From Pseudomonas poae (lineage in GTDB: Bacteria > Pseudomonadota > Gammaproteobacteria > Pseudomonadales > Pseudomonadaceae), in contig CP034537.1 of NCBI GenBank assembly GCA_004000515.1, forward strand, positions 6,028,001 to 6,092,000: a stretch of DNA of 64,000 nucleotides, written 5' to 3'. Below are positions 1 through 8,723 of this stretch, piece after piece (position 1 is the stretch's first letter; each line of letters starts with the position of its first letter). Position numbers and translations under genes: made by a program. The notes under the pieces are model-generated. The model did no database searches and was not told where the DNA came from. It saw only the letters and a list, made by a program, of their open reading frames with translations.

Positions 1-460
1 GTATATCGCGACATGATTTTGCATTGGTTCACCATCGCCGAGCTCTTCCAAATAAGTGGTCAAAAGCCCGTCGTAGCGGTAGTCCCGCCAGTGCGCAAGT
101 ACACCGTATAGCCAGGCACCGTCCACTTGTTTGGTGGGTGCCACGCATTGCAAAAAGTACAAGGCATGAGCTTTGTTTAGAAAATACCGGCGGCCGCCTC
201 CTTGCATCCGACCATGCAAGTAACGCGCATATTCCTGAGCAACGCTAGAGCAGTTGAGCACCACCCAATCCATAAGTTGGTCGGGCGACGTAGGCAGCGG
301 ATTGTCTTCAACGGGACCGAGGCAGTCCAACTGCGCTTGCAAAAACTCGACCGCCCATTGGGAAGATTCCGTGTTCCAATCTGTGAGGAGACGCTGGTAC
401 TGGCTGCGCAATGGGCCTTCCCGTAGCCTCTGGTCAGAACTACTAAGCAGGGATTGAAAG
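1..460 (-). pseudogene. haem-oxygenase-like iron-containing redox enzyme, interrupted by IS66
   Basis: One minus-strand frame is open across the whole interval and runs off the left edge of the window. Removing the IS66 and one copy of the target duplication joins it in frame to an ATG at 2922-2924, giving a protein beginning MTVFQSLLSSSDQ. The later segment APTKQVDGAWLYG, followed by YLEELGDGEP and NHV, is typical of the iron-containing redox enzyme family (haem-oxygenase fold, PqqC/CADD-like), from memory of family members. These are usually cytosolic di-iron or non-haem iron oxygenases of unknown substrate. The coding sequence has no other lesion, so the insertion may be recent. The promoter and ribosome site are cut off beyond the IS, so it is probably not expressed. 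Family call fairly sure; reaction unknown. Confidence 0.7.
453..460. repeat. 8-bp target-site duplication of IS66 (left copy)
   Basis: ATTGAAAG lies immediately before the left end of the element and is repeated exactly at 2909-2916, immediately after the right end. Eight base pairs is the usual IS66-family duplication length. It shows the element arrived by one clean transposition. Confidence 0.93.
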
Positions 461-562
461 GTATGCGTCCGGCCAACCCCCTTCCTGTCCCCGGCGCCAA
501 AGGCGATGGTGTCCACCTAATTTAAGTGGACACCCTTTCTAGCCTTTTAAGCGGGTCTTTTC

Positions 563-895
563 ATGCAGCCACAACGCCGCTCCTACTCCAAATCCTTCAA
601 GGCCCAGGTCATTCACGAATGTGCCCAGCCCGGAGCCTCGATTGCCAATGTCGCACTGAGCCACCGTCTCAACGCGAACCTCGTCCATAAATGGATTCGA
701 GTGCAAGCGCAGAAAACCACCGCACTGCAACCTGCTTTCATTCCGCTGCCCGTGCCACCAGCCGGAGCAACTTCGCAAGCCGCGGCATCGGCTATCTGTC
801 TGGAAATCCCACACCCGCGTGGCACCGTCAAAGTGAACTGGCCGACCGAGAACGCCGCTGCCTGTGCGACCTTTCTGCGAGACCTGCTGCGATGA
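563..895 (+). CDS. tnpA: IS66 accessory protein TnpA (OrfA)
   Basis: A 110-aa protein with an N-terminal helix-turn-helix of the IS66 OrfA / transposase-8-like type (RRSYSKSFKAQVIHE, then SHRLNANLVHKWI at about residues 5-45). A Pro/Ala-rich linker and a C-terminal block (CLEIPHPRGTVKVNWP) follow. In this family TnpA is a small DNA-binding protein needed with TnpB and TnpC for transposition. Its stop overlaps the tnpB start (ATGA at 892-895), indicating translational coupling. Confidence 0.9.
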   Translation: MQPQRRSYSKSFKAQVIHECAQPGASIANVALSHRLNANLVHKWIRVQAQKTTALQPAFIPLPVPPAGATSQAAASAICLEIPHPRGTVKVNWPTENAAACATFLRDLLR

Positions 896-1227
896 TTCGC
901 ATCGATGCTATCTGGCTCGCCACCGAGCCTATGGACATGCGTGCCGGCACCGAGACTGCATTGGCCCGGGTGATTGACGTGTTCGGTGCGGCGAAGCCGC
1001 ACTGCGCTTATCTGTTCGCCAATCGCCGCGCCACTCGCATGAAAGTGCTGGTCCATGACGGTGTGGGTGTTTGGCTTGCAGCGCGTCGGCTGCATCAAGG
1101 CAAGTTTCATTGGCCGGGCATACGCCATGGCCCGCAAGCCGAACTCGATACTGAACAACTTCAGGCTCTGGTACTGGGTCTGCCGTGGCAGCGGGTCGGT
1201 TCAAACGCTGCAATCACGATGCTCTGA
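892..1227 (+). CDS. tnpB: IS66 accessory protein TnpB (OrfB)
   Basis: A 111-aa protein of the IS66 Orf2-like family, recognised by PMDMRAGTETAL near the N-terminus and YLFANRRATRMKVLVHDGVG in the centre. The length is normal. The ATG at 892 was chosen because it overlaps the tnpA stop and starts the conserved region; the same frame is open further upstream, but only inside tnpA. The biochemical role of TnpB is not established, though it is required for transposition in studied members. Confidence 0.92.
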   Translation: MIRIDAIWLATEPMDMRAGTETALARVIDVFGAAKPHCAYLFANRRATRMKVLVHDGVGVWLAARRLHQGKFHWPGIRHGPQAELDTEQLQALVLGLPWQRVGSNAAITML

Positions 1228-1288
1228 TACCCGCCATTCACCTATAGGCTGATCGCCGCTGAGTGCCGGCTCTGGCACAATCAGCGGC

Positions 1289-2878
1289 ATGACTTCGCTC
1301 CCCGATCTTGACCACCTGACACCCGAACAACTGCGCGCACTGGCCGCGCAGTTAATGCAGCGTGTCGGCACCCTCGATCAAGAGGTGGATACGCTGGGCA
1401 AGACAGTCGATACCCTCGGCAAAACGGTCGAGACGATGGGCAAGAAAATCCATCACGACAAAACCCTCATCGAGAAGCTGACCCACGAGATCGCGCAGCT
1501 CAAGCGGTTCAAGTACGCCAAGCGCAGCGAGCAGATGCACCCGGAGCAGGCCAGCTTGCTCGATGACTTGATCGACACCGATATCGCGGCGATCGAGGCT
1601 GAGCTTCAAACGTTACAACTCGCCCCGGCACCGACCGAGACCAAACAGAAGCCCAAGCGCACTGCATTACCAGCGGAGTTTCCGCGCACGCTGATCCATC
1701 ACGAACCGGACAACACTCACTGCCCATGCGGCTGCGCACTTAAACGTATCGGCGAAGACGTCAGCGAAAAACTGGACTACACGCCTGGCGTGTTTACCGT
1801 CGAGCGCCATGTGCGTGGCAAGTGGGTCTGCGATGACTGCGAAACACTGATCCAGGCACCGGTACCGGCACAGATCATCGACAAAGGCATCCCGGCCGCT
1901 GGGTTGTTGGCTCATGTCATGATCGCCAAGTTTGCCGATCATTTGCCCCTTTACCGCCAGGAATCGATTTTTGGCCGTGCCGGCTTGGCGATCCCGCGCT
2001 CGACGCTGGCTCAATGGGTGGGGGCCTGCGGTGTGCAATTGCAGCCATTGGTTGATGCACTGCGCGATGTTGTACTCGCACACCCGGTCGTTCATGTCGA
2101 TGAAACGCCGGTACAAATGCTCATGCCGGGTCTGAATAAAACCCATCGCTCATATGTCTGGGCCTATGCCACCAGCCAGTTCTGCGAAACGGCGGCGGTG
2201 GTCTACGACTTCAGCCTCAGCCGCGCCGGAGAGCATGCCCGAAACTTCCTGCAAGACTGGAAAGGCCAACTGGTCTGTGATGATTTCGGTGGCTACAAGG
2301 CCAGCTTCGAACTCGGTGTAACCGAGATCGGCTGCATGGCCCATGCCCGGAGAAAGTTCTTCGAGCTGCACGCGACCAACAAGAGCCATATCGCTGAACA
2401 AGGCTTGCGCTATATCCAGTTGTTGTACGAAATCGAAAATGAAGTCCGTGACCTGGAGCCGGACTTACGCCGCCGAATACGGCAAGAAAAAGCAGCTCCG
2501 GTGATGGCTACGTTACACACCTGGATGATCGCCCAGCGCGACCTTGTGCCCAACGGCTCGGCCATCAGCAAGGCGCTCGATTACAGCCTCAAACGCTGGA
2601 CGGCGTTGTCGCGTTATCTTGATAACGGGGCTGTGCCCATAGACAACAATTGGTGTGAGAACCAGATCCGGCCATGGGCTCTTGGGCGCAAGAACTGGCT
2701 CTTTGCAGGCTCGTTGCGAAGTGGAAAACGGGCGGCAGCCATCATGAGCCTCATCCAGTCGGCGCGACTGAATGGGCATGATCCGTATGCCTACTTGAAG
2801 GACGTCCTCACGCGTCTGCCGACGCAGCGGGCGAGTGAAATTGAGGAGTTGCTGCCGCATAGGTGGCAGCCGGTTTAG
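1289..2878 (+). CDS. tnpC: IS66 family transposase TnpC
   Basis: A 529-aa DDE transposase of normal length. The N-terminus has a heptad-rich coiled coil (about residues 20-75, with repeats such as TLGKTVDTLGKTV), then a zinc-binding segment (CPCGC at about 145 and CDDC at about 180). The catalytic core follows: HVDETPVQM (first Asp), VCDDFGGYKA (second Asp) and NNWCENQIRPWALGRKNW (Glu with the IS66 signature). A short C-terminal extension ends RWQPV. It is intact, in line with a complete element. Confidence 0.95.
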   Translation: MTSLPDLDHLTPEQLRALAAQLMQRVGTLDQEVDTLGKTVDTLGKTVETMGKKIHHDKTLIEKLTHEIAQLKRFKYAKRSEQMHPEQASLLDDLIDTDIAAIEAELQTLQLAPAPTETKQKPKRTALPAEFPRTLIHHEPDNTHCPCGCALKRIGEDVSEKLDYTPGVFTVERHVRGKWVCDDCETLIQAPVPAQIIDKGIPAAGLLAHVMIAKFADHLPLYRQESIFGRAGLAIPRSTLAQWVGACGVQLQPLVDALRDVVLAHPVVHVDETPVQMLMPGLNKTHRSYVWAYATSQFCETAAVVYDFSLSRAGEHARNFLQDWKGQLVCDDFGGYKASFELGVTEIGCMAHARRKFFELHATNKSHIAEQGLRYIQLLYEIENEVRDLEPDLRRRIRQEKAAPVMATLHTWMIAQRDLVPNGSAISKALDYSLKRWTALSRYLDNGAVPIDNNWCENQIRPWALGRKNWLFAGSLRSGKRAAAIMSLIQSARLNGHDPYAYLKDVLTRLPTQRASEIEELLPHRWQPV

Positions 2879-2908
2879 TTACGCAAGGGGTGATGCCCGG
2901 ACGCATAC

Positions 2909-2937
2909 ATTGAAAGACAGTCATGAGAGACTCCTTT
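2909..2937 (-). pseudogene. 5' stub of the IS66-interrupted gene, with its ribosome site
   Basis: On the minus strand an AAAGGAG ribosome-binding site (2931-2937) lies six bases before an ATG (2922-2924), followed by codons for T, V, F and Q that continue in the left-hand fragment at 460. This is the start of the haem-oxygenase-like gene and shows the IS sits at codons 5-6. The right copy of the target duplication (2909-2916) lies inside the stub. Confidence 0.85.
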
Positions 2938-3404
2938 GGTGGCGTGCAAGGCATATCCGCCAACGGCCACCGGTAGACAAATACACCCCGAGAGCAACGG
3001 GACAAAACAGAAAAACTAAGTAACCGGGCAACGCACGCATGACTGGCTCCATCCGCTTGTTTTTTTCAAGCGCCAGCGACTGCCGGCACTTATTACGGGG
3101 GGCGCTTTTTTGCGCGTCCTATTCAGAAAGAGCCGCACACGACGCAATAATTCCATCGGCATGCGCTAAGTTCTGACAAAGTGATGGGTTAACCCTTGGC
3201 GGCTAATTTTGGAAGGCTTCAAGCGGTGGCTGAAGCGTGCGCCACCAGTTGCTGAATCGGTTTGCCCTCATCTACTCAGGGGTACGCGATCATCGTCATT
3301 GAGCCAAGGCTGACGCTGTCAAACGCTGGCAGGCTATGCCGGCATCGTTGCGCAGTTGACCATCACAGAACGATCAAATACAGGGTCCGGCCAGCGAAAG
3401 CTTA
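2938..3404. other. non-coding stretch upstream of the interrupted gene
   Basis: I see no convincing gene. It should contain the minus-strand promoter of the interrupted gene. An AGCGCC (near 3074) and a distant GGCGCT followed by six T (near 3103) could form a weak long-loop plus-strand terminator. Confidence 0.4.
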
Positions 3405-3608
3405 TTATCGCTCCACATCATTAAGCATTCCTGTAGGTGGCCGACGTCGGTGCTCAAAATTGTCCCATTGCTCAGGTTTTCGTTGCTCTGCGCAATACAT
3501 ACACACATAAACATCTGGGCTTAAGCCAAGATAATAACCTTTACGTATATAAGGGTGGTTACAACCGCTCGATGGGCGCTCGCCATTAGCTGGTAACTCT
3601 TTAGCCAT
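3405..3608 (-). CDS. small cysteine-containing hypothetical protein
   Basis: A possible 67-aa protein not recognised. It has a Cys-rich centre (GCNHPYIRKGYYLG, then VYVCMYCAEQ) with a CxxC pair that could bind a metal, and a basic C-terminal part (RRRPPTG). No clear ribosome site precedes the ATG. A terminator for the minus strand lies just upstream (3622-3647), so it would need its own promoter. The residue composition looks protein-like rather than like a shadow frame. Confidence 0.4.
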   Translation of the reverse strand: MAKELPANGERPSSGCNHPYIRKGYYLGLSPDVYVCMYCAEQRKPEQWDNFEHRRRPPTGMLNDVER

Positions 3609-3621
3609 ATAAAACCCATAG

Positions 3622-3647
3622 AAAAAAAGCCCGCACTGAGTACGGGC
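3622..3647 (-). terminator. rho-independent terminator
   Basis: Read on the minus strand, GCCCG (3643-3647) pairs with CGGGC (3629-3633) around a 9-nt loop and is followed by seven T. It lies downstream of the M42 peptidase gene and probably ends its transcript. Confidence 0.7.
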
Positions 3648-3868
3648 AAAAGGAGTTATACCTAGAGGCTGTCTGAGTGAACAGGCTCAGTATTAAGAAG
3701 CCAAAAACTATTCAGCGGTTTATTTTTTTTCAACGAAAGGCGACGAAAGGCGCGATTAACAAGCGAAGCGTAAAATCATATGGTAAGTCGATGCTTTAAG
3801 ATAAACGCATGGAAGTTGGGTAGATAAACCAAATCTATCGAAGCGCACACCGGGTTCATTTCCTGCCT

Positions 3869-4966
3869 TTAGCAAGTCATCAGGTACTCGCAAAGCGTCG
3901 CCGAACAAGCCCGAACTGCGCCGTCTAAAATCAGCTCATAACCATGAGTGTTTTCGGTAGGTATTGCTACGCACCCCGCTCTAGCCGACGAGCCATTGCT
4001 TAATACGGCGCTCGCATCTGAGGCAAAATCGACGAGTAACGCATATTGAGGGCTGTAACCACAGCGCTCTGCTGCTGCGGCTAAGGCCATCACGATGTCG
4101 CGTGTGTAATAACCCTTTTCGTCGCCGGTATTGATGATTGGATCGACGCTCAGCTTCGTTCCATACTCATCCATCACTGGCCCGACCTCTACAGCGATGG
4201 TGGTTTCACCTGGTAGGGACGCGGATGCGAACATCGCCCCTGCATTGGATTCTTCTTCCGACGTCGTAAATACAAAATATACATCACATGCCAGCTCATC
4301 TCGGCGATGGCTCAATTGATGCGCGGCATCAATTATGGCCGCCAAGGGTGCACGGTCATCCAGAAAATGCGCCGCGATGGCGTCACCCACTCGAAACGGT
4401 TCACGCCAATGACGACTCAACACGACCCGCGTACCTGGACGTACGCCTTGAGTGCGCAGGACCGGGGGTGAAAATCGCGTAATCACATGAACGTCATTCC
4501 AATGCACATCTCCCGATAACACATCAGCGCCTTGAGGCGCATTCTGCGTCGCATGCATTGAGCCGAAAGACAAAACGCCTGGAATAATTTCGTTATCACC
4601 CAGAATATCAACCGGACACATACCGAAATTCACCGGGTTCGCGCCTCCGAGGGCGATAACTCTCAATGTGCCATCTTCATTGACGCTCTTAACCACCATC
4701 GCGATTTCATCCATGTGCGCCATGACCCTTACAGCTCCGCGCGATTCGGTAGCCTTCCGCTTACCCTTAATAAGTCCTATGACGTTACCTGCGGCATCAA
4801 CCCATGTTTCGTCGCAGAGAGGAGTAATGGTTTGCAAGCATATTTCGCGAACCTCATCTTCCTGCCCACCTGGCCCGCGAGCCATCAGGAGTTGAGCTAA
4901 CAACTCGGAAAGCGTGTTTTGCGGGTTTGAGGCTCTGGAAATAGCTCCACGTTGTGCATCAGACAT
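3869..4966 (-). CDS. M42 family metallopeptidase
   Basis: A 365-aa protein of the M42 (glutamyl aminopeptidase / deblocking aminopeptidase-like) family, cytosolic di-zinc exopeptidases that often form tetrahedral dodecamers. Metal and catalytic residues can be placed: AHMDE (His84 ligand, Asp86), FLDD (Asp203/204 bridging ligand), TTSEEE (Glu237 catalytic base, Glu238 ligand), VEVG (Glu260) and ENTHGYE (His341 ligand). Length is normal. No signal peptide. The M42 fold also contains endoglucanase-annotated members, but peptidase is the better-supported role. Confidence 0.85.
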   Translation of the reverse strand: MSDAQRGAISRASNPQNTLSELLAQLLMARGPGGQEDEVREICLQTITPLCDETWVDAAGNVIGLIKGKRKATESRGAVRVMAHMDEIAMVVKSVNEDGTLRVIALGGANPVNFGMCPVDILGDNEIIPGVLSFGSMHATQNAPQGADVLSGDVHWNDVHVITRFSPPVLRTQGVRPGTRVVLSRHWREPFRVGDAIAAHFLDDRAPLAAIIDAAHQLSHRRDELACDVYFVFTTSEEESNAGAMFASASLPGETTIAVEVGPVMDEYGTKLSVDPIINTGDEKGYYTRDIVMALAAAAERCGYSPQYALLVDFASDASAVLSNGSSARAGCVAIPTENTHGYELILDGAVRACSATLCEYLMTC

Positions 4967-5041
4967 TTTCGGTCTCTCGCGCAGGCACTTGTAGTAACAA
5001 GCGGCGCCATTGCGGCGCCGCCTGGCTTCAAATTACTGCTG

Positions 5042-5542
5042 TCACTTGGATTCCAGCGTTGCAGCCTGATTGCCACCCTGCTCCGCAATCTTTGTCAGCT
5101 TTTCATCGGCGCCTTTTTCCTCAGCGAGCGTCGCAGCCAACAGCTTTGCAGCGTCATCATATTTGAGGTGTTTGGCCATCGCTATAAGGGTGCCATAGGC
5201 GGCTATTTCATAGTGTTCCACCTTCTGCGCCGCGCCAATCAATGCTGCATCAAGAACGGCGCCCTTCTCGATCTCTTCCAAGAGCTCTTTCGACTCTTCA
5301 ACCAACCCCTCCATCGCCACGCATTTCATGCGCTTCAATTTTATCCCGGTCAGTTCCACCAATTGATCAATGCGCTCGATCTGGCCCTGGGTTTCTTCCA
5401 GGTGTGAGGTAAAGGCCTCCGCCAACAGCGGGTTGGTCGCCGCTTTCGCCAAGCGCGGCAAGGCTTTGGTGATTTGCTTTTCCGCACTGTAAACATCAGA
5501 GAGTTCGTGGATAAACAAATCTTCGACAGTTTTTCTAGCCAT
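5042..5542 (-). CDS. ferritin-like domain protein, DUF892 (YciE/YciF type)
   Basis: A 166-aa four-helix-bundle protein of the DUF892 / YciF family. The N-terminus DLFIHELSDVYSAEKQITKA carries the family Glu and Asp residues thought to bind a di-iron centre. VEHYEIAAYGTL and AEEKGADEKLT supply later helices. Members are usually stress-induced (sigmaS or osmotic control). It sits with a ZIP transporter and a low-affinity iron permease, giving a metal/stress theme, but no operon link is evident. A small shadow frame on the plus strand was ignored. Confidence 0.9.
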   Translation of the reverse strand: MARKTVEDLFIHELSDVYSAEKQITKALPRLAKAATNPLLAEAFTSHLEETQGQIERIDQLVELTGIKLKRMKCVAMEGLVEESKELLEEIEKGAVLDAALIGAAQKVEHYEIAAYGTLIAMAKHLKYDDAAKLLAATLAEEKGADEKLTKIAEQGGNQAATLESK

Positions 5543-5658
5543 TTCGAGACTTCCTTCTGGTCAGTCGGGCGTCGCCTAATCGCAGCGTCCGTATGGGATT
5601 CACCGGCAAGCGATATTTGCCTTGCATGAAAACTGACCTGCTCAATTTAAGAGGTGTT

Positions 5659-5672
5659 CCGAAAATTTTCGG
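5659..5672. repeat. 14-bp perfect palindrome
   Basis: CCGAAAATTTTCGG lies between the DUF892 gene and the end of the ZIP gene. It may be the core of a terminator for the minus-strand ZIP transcript or an operator. No T-tract is adjacent. Confidence 0.35.
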
Positions 5673-5695
5673 GGTGACTGATAAAAGGTTCAGAA

Positions 5696-6625
5696 CTAGC
5701 CCAGGGCTGTATCAAGAAACATCATGACGCCGAAACCCAGCATCAGGCCTAAGGTCGCTGGTGTCTCATGACCATTGCGATGTGTCTCGGGAATGACCTC
5801 ATGGGACACTACAAAAATCATGGCGCCAGCTGCCAAGCCGAGAGCGATGGGATACCCCAAGGCAAAGCTACTGGAAATCCCTAAACCGACAATTGCCCCC
5901 AAGGGTTCCATCAGCCCCGAACCAACCGCAATCAGCGCGGCTCGAAGCGCACTGATGCCTGTCACTCGTAATGCCAGGGCGACTGCTAATCCTTCCGGAA
6001 TGTCCTGTATGGCAATTGCGGTTGTCAGAGGCAGCCCCACCTTCATATCGCCGTTGGCGAAGCTCACCCCAATAGCCATGCCTTCTGGCAGGTTATGCAG
6101 CGTGATTGCCAGGACGAACAACCAAACCCGATTGATACGCTGCGCGTCCGGTCCCCTGCGTCCGCTTTTCTCGTGTTCGTGAGGGACGAAACGATCAAGG
6201 CCAACCATCAGCGCTACGCCTAATCCCAATCCCGCAACAACAACGCATGCTGCGACCAACTGGTTTGCGCAAAGGGCCTGTGCTGCTTCAATACCAGGGA
6301 GAATGAGCGAGAAGGAACTGGCGGCCAGCATCATGCCGGCGGCAAAGCCAAGCATGATGTCTTGCGTACGGGCGGCGATATCTCGCAATGCTATGGCTGC
6401 GGCTGCGCCGATAGCTGTCGCAGCGAAACCGGAAAGTCCGCCCAGAAAAGCAAGGTGGAGATTCGCCTTATTGACACCGATGAATGCGCCATAACCGCAG
6501 ACGATCAGGAAAACAGCCACACACAACAAGAGTATCCAAAAGGACAATCCTCCCCACCCCGAGCGGGAAATGTGTACGAACCAAGCGCGCAAAGGCGCTC
6601 CAAACGATGGAGAGGGCTCTGACAT
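5696..6625 (-). CDS. ZIP family divalent metal transporter
   Basis: A 309-aa inner-membrane protein with about eight membrane segments. The two ZIP signature helices are clear: HNLPEGMAIGVSF (about residues 178-190) and QDIPEGLAVALAL (about 207-219). The His, Asn, Pro and Glu side chains form the metal path. A short histidine-containing loop (VPHEHEKSG) precedes the first signature. The family imports zinc, iron or manganese; the GufA-like subgroup fits best by length. Substrate cannot be decided from sequence. Confidence 0.88.
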   Translation of the reverse strand: MSEPSPSFGAPLRAWFVHISRSGWGGLSFWILLLCVAVFLIVCGYGAFIGVNKANLHLAFLGGLSGFAATAIGAAAAIALRDIAARTQDIMLGFAAGMMLAASSFSLILPGIEAAQALCANQLVAACVVVAGLGLGVALMVGLDRFVPHEHEKSGRRGPDAQRINRVWLFVLAITLHNLPEGMAIGVSFANGDMKVGLPLTTAIAIQDIPEGLAVALALRVTGISALRAALIAVGSGLMEPLGAIVGLGISSSFALGYPIALGLAAGAMIFVVSHEVIPETHRNGHETPATLGLMLGFGVMMFLDTALG

Positions 6626-6723
6626 TTTTCCTCCACAGCTTTCTGCGTTATGAGCATGAAACGCAGCAATGGGAAACCACCTTTCGCGTTAAATGCAGAG
6701 GCTCTGATTCGCAAAGATTGCAG

Positions 6724-6951
6724 TCAGCCTTTGCTGTGCTCGGGCGAAGATGGCCCCTCCTTGATCCCCCGTGGTCCGGCGACTCCCCAGACGACCAAAC
6801 CCAATACCGGGAAAATGATCAGACCGAGCGCCCACGCGGCTTTTATCCCTACGGTTTTGTCGCTCCGAAACACGCTGACAATGGCCCATAGATCGACAAG
6901 CAGAATGAACACGGCGACAGCAATCGCAAAATAGCTGGTGGCTTCAGACAT
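6724..6951 (-). CDS. PLDc_N domain small membrane protein
   Basis: A 75-aa protein with two hydrophobic helices joined by a charged turn: about residues 8-28 (FAIAVAVFILLVDLWAIVSV) and 40-58 (ALGLIIFPVLGLVVWGVAGP), ending in GPRG. This is the PLDc_N (phospholipase D-nuclease N-terminal) module as a stand-alone protein, common in Pseudomonas, function unknown. Probably an inner-membrane hairpin. Confidence 0.75.
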   Translation of the reverse strand: MSEATSYFAIAVAVFILLVDLWAIVSVFRSDKTVGIKAAWALGLIIFPVLGLVVWGVAGPRGIKEGPSSPEHSKG

Positions 6952-7046
6952 GATTTAGCCCTCCTTAGGGTGTTAACGCTTAGGCCCCGATCGAATACGG
7001 ACGTTCCAAGAAAATCACAAGCCTCCAGCAAGCACGGGTCTGGGTT

Positions 7047-7491
7047 TTAATTTTCTTTGGCAATGATGGAGATTTTTCCGTTGCGCTCAATTATCGCGAA
7101 CTTGATCTCTTCCAGCCGCTCGATACCTTGGCTGGAGCGCGCAGCCTCCATTACATCAGCTTCGACTAATCGAGCGTGCCGCAGGCGTTTGTGCAGGAGC
7201 TTGCCATTCTCGACGATGATCGTTGGCTCGCCATCGATCAGCCTTGATACCAGCCAGAACGCTGTTTAAGCAGCGACAGACCAACATCAATGGCGATCAG
7301 CGTCACGATGACGAGTATGCCGTTGGTAATGGAAAAATCATCGCCCAGCAGCGCTTGCTGGTGGCTTCGCCGATCATCATCAGCAAGACGAAATCGAAGG
7401 TCGTCAGCTCTGCCAATGAGCGACGCCCAGCAATCTTGAAGAGCACCATAAGGGCTAAATACATTGCTCCTGCACGTAAGACAGAGTCCAT
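7047..7491 (-). pseudogene. DUF421 / YetF-type membrane protein, two frameshifts
   Basis: Three consecutive minus-strand frames together make a complete DUF421 protein of about 148 aa. An N-terminal membrane part ([27 protein letters not shown]) leads into [18 protein letters not shown], and the C-terminal YetF domain follows ([16 protein letters not shown], then KFAIIERNGKISIIAKEN). Frame changes occur near 7360 (one C missing in a C run) and near 7248 (one T missing). Both are single-base, so sequencing error is as likely as decay. The start at 7491 ([11 protein letters not shown]) follows the neighbouring gene's stop by a few bases, so the two are probably co-transcribed. Confidence 0.75.
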
Positions 7492-7498
7492 AGGCCAC

Positions 7499-8017
7499 CT
7501 AAGGAAAAATGAATTGAACAAGCCTTACGCTGCGAGTGCCAGATGAGGTGATTTGGCTGCGGAAGAGACCGACCGCGTCGCCGCGCAAAGTGATGTACAG
7601 CGTCGCCTGTCCATCAGCATCAGTTTGCATCCAGAGTTTCATGCCTTGAGAAGAGCTTCGTGAGCGCAACGGTTGAGGTTGTAATGTTTCAATGCTGAAG
7701 CCCTCTAGCAACTGCCCAGCCAGCTCCAGCTCAACGGGTGAGTTTGGCCTTTCTGTTAGCGTGATTTTCATTGAGTTGGTAGAGCCGTTTCGATGAAACA
7801 TTTCATATTCGACCCTCACCTTCCCATCGTCGCTACGCACATCTCTCGAACTGAGCAGTCCTCTGGAAAACACGCCCCCGAGCGCCATCACCAAAATTAG
7901 AACCAACACGTACCAGCCGACCCGCTCGAAACGCCAAACTTTCAATTGATAGGCCATGTCCTCACGAAGGGGACGGTTTCGGCTTTTCAAGTCTGGATGA
8001 TCGGCGTCTTCGCTCAT
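7499..8017 (-). CDS. conserved single-pass membrane protein next to yetF-like gene
   Basis: A 172-aa protein with a short cytoplasmic N-terminus (MSEDADHPDLKSRNRP), one membrane helix at about residues 34-50 (WYVLVLILVMALGGVFSRG) and a periplasmic domain of about 120 aa. From memory, Pseudomonas genomes carry similar proteins next to DUF421 genes. The 8017 start has an AGGTGAAG ribosome site but overlaps the end of the cinA-like gene by 56 bp; a shorter start at 7957 (MAYQLK) is possible. Function unknown. Confidence 0.7.
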   Translation of the reverse strand: MSEDADHPDLKSRNRPLREDMAYQLKVWRFERVGWYVLVLILVMALGGVFSRGLLSSRDVRSDDGKVRVEYEMFHRNGSTNSMKITLTERPNSPVELELAGQLLEGFSIETLQPQPLRSRSSSQGMKLWMQTDADGQATLYITLRGDAVGLFRSQITSSGTRSVRLVQFIFP

Positions 8018-8522
8018 CAGGCTTCACCTGTATCGCCGAGCCGTGCGCGGCGATGAAAGTGAGAAGCTGGCGTAATGCGTATTCCGTGGCTTCCTCTTGA
8101 ACCCGACAACGTCCGCCGGAGAATCGGTGCTCGTGACTGAAGAGATAGCACTTTTCATCGGACTGAAACGCCCAGGCAAAACAAATTGTGCCCGCAGGAA
8201 TTCCATCCACATCGTCGGGGCCGAGTATCCCCGTAGTCGCGATGGCGGCATTTGCAGTGCTGTCTCGTAAAGCCCCCTTCGCCATTTCCTTAGCGACCTC
8301 GACGCTCGTCAGGTTGAACGTCTCGATAGTCTGGGGGCTGACATGGAGCAATCGTTGCTTGGCCTGTGGCGAATAGACCACATAACCACATTCGATGAAT
8401 TCGCCGCTGCCTTCCACTCCAGACAACAGCGTCACGATTTTACCTGCGGTGCAGGACTCTGCAGTGGTCACGACCAAGGCGTGCTCACGCAAGTATTGGA
8501 CTATTTCATTTGCGATGGGCAT
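7962..8522 (-). CDS. CinA family nicotinamide-nucleotide amidohydrolase
   Basis: A 186-aa CinA C-terminal (PncC-type) domain protein. The N-terminal VVTTAESCTAGKIVTLLSG carries the catalytic Ser of the family. GSGEFIECGYVVYS and ATTGILGPDDVDGIPAGT follow as usual. PncC converts nicotinamide mononucleotide to nicotinic acid mononucleotide in NAD recycling. The C-terminal tail (ERRRRSSRLEKPKPSPS) is longer and more basic than usual and overlaps the next gene. Stand-alone copies in addition to the core cinA are frequent in Pseudomonas. Confidence 0.83.
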   Translation of the reverse strand: MPIANEIVQYLREHALVVTTAESCTAGKIVTLLSGVEGSGEFIECGYVVYSPQAKQRLLHVSPQTIETFNLTSVEVAKEMAKGALRDSTANAAIATTGILGPDDVDGIPAGTICFAWAFQSDEKCYLFSHEHRFSGGRCRVQEEATEYALRQLLTFIAAHGSAIQVKPDERRRRSSRLEKPKPSPS

Positions 8523-8723
8523 GAGCTGAACTCAACAGGGCGTTGTTCGATCGACCACTACAGAAGCGGAACATTCCAAAGATTTCCAACGAATAAAATT
8601 TAGAGCGCCATGGGACGCCCACCTCTTATGCGGTAACTTCGGTAGCCGACGAACGGTTAAAATGTAAGAAAGAATTTCAAGCTTTTGGGCGGTCTATTTG
8701 TACACACAACAGGAGTCCACATC

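Larger units (their letters stand above)
461..2908 (+). mobile_element. complete IS66-family insertion sequence
   Basis: The element is 2,448 bp. The left end reads GTATGCGTCCGGCCAACCCC; the inverted right end reads GTATGCGTCCGGGCATCACC, sharing the first 12 bases. It carries three plus-strand genes in the canonical IS66 order tnpA-tnpB-tnpC, all open. Between the left end and tnpA, a perfect 9-bp inverted repeat (GGTGTCCAC 508-516, GTGGACACC 526-534) is followed by CTTTCT. It could stop transcription entering from outside. All parts expected of a transposition-competent copy are present. Confidence 0.95.
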
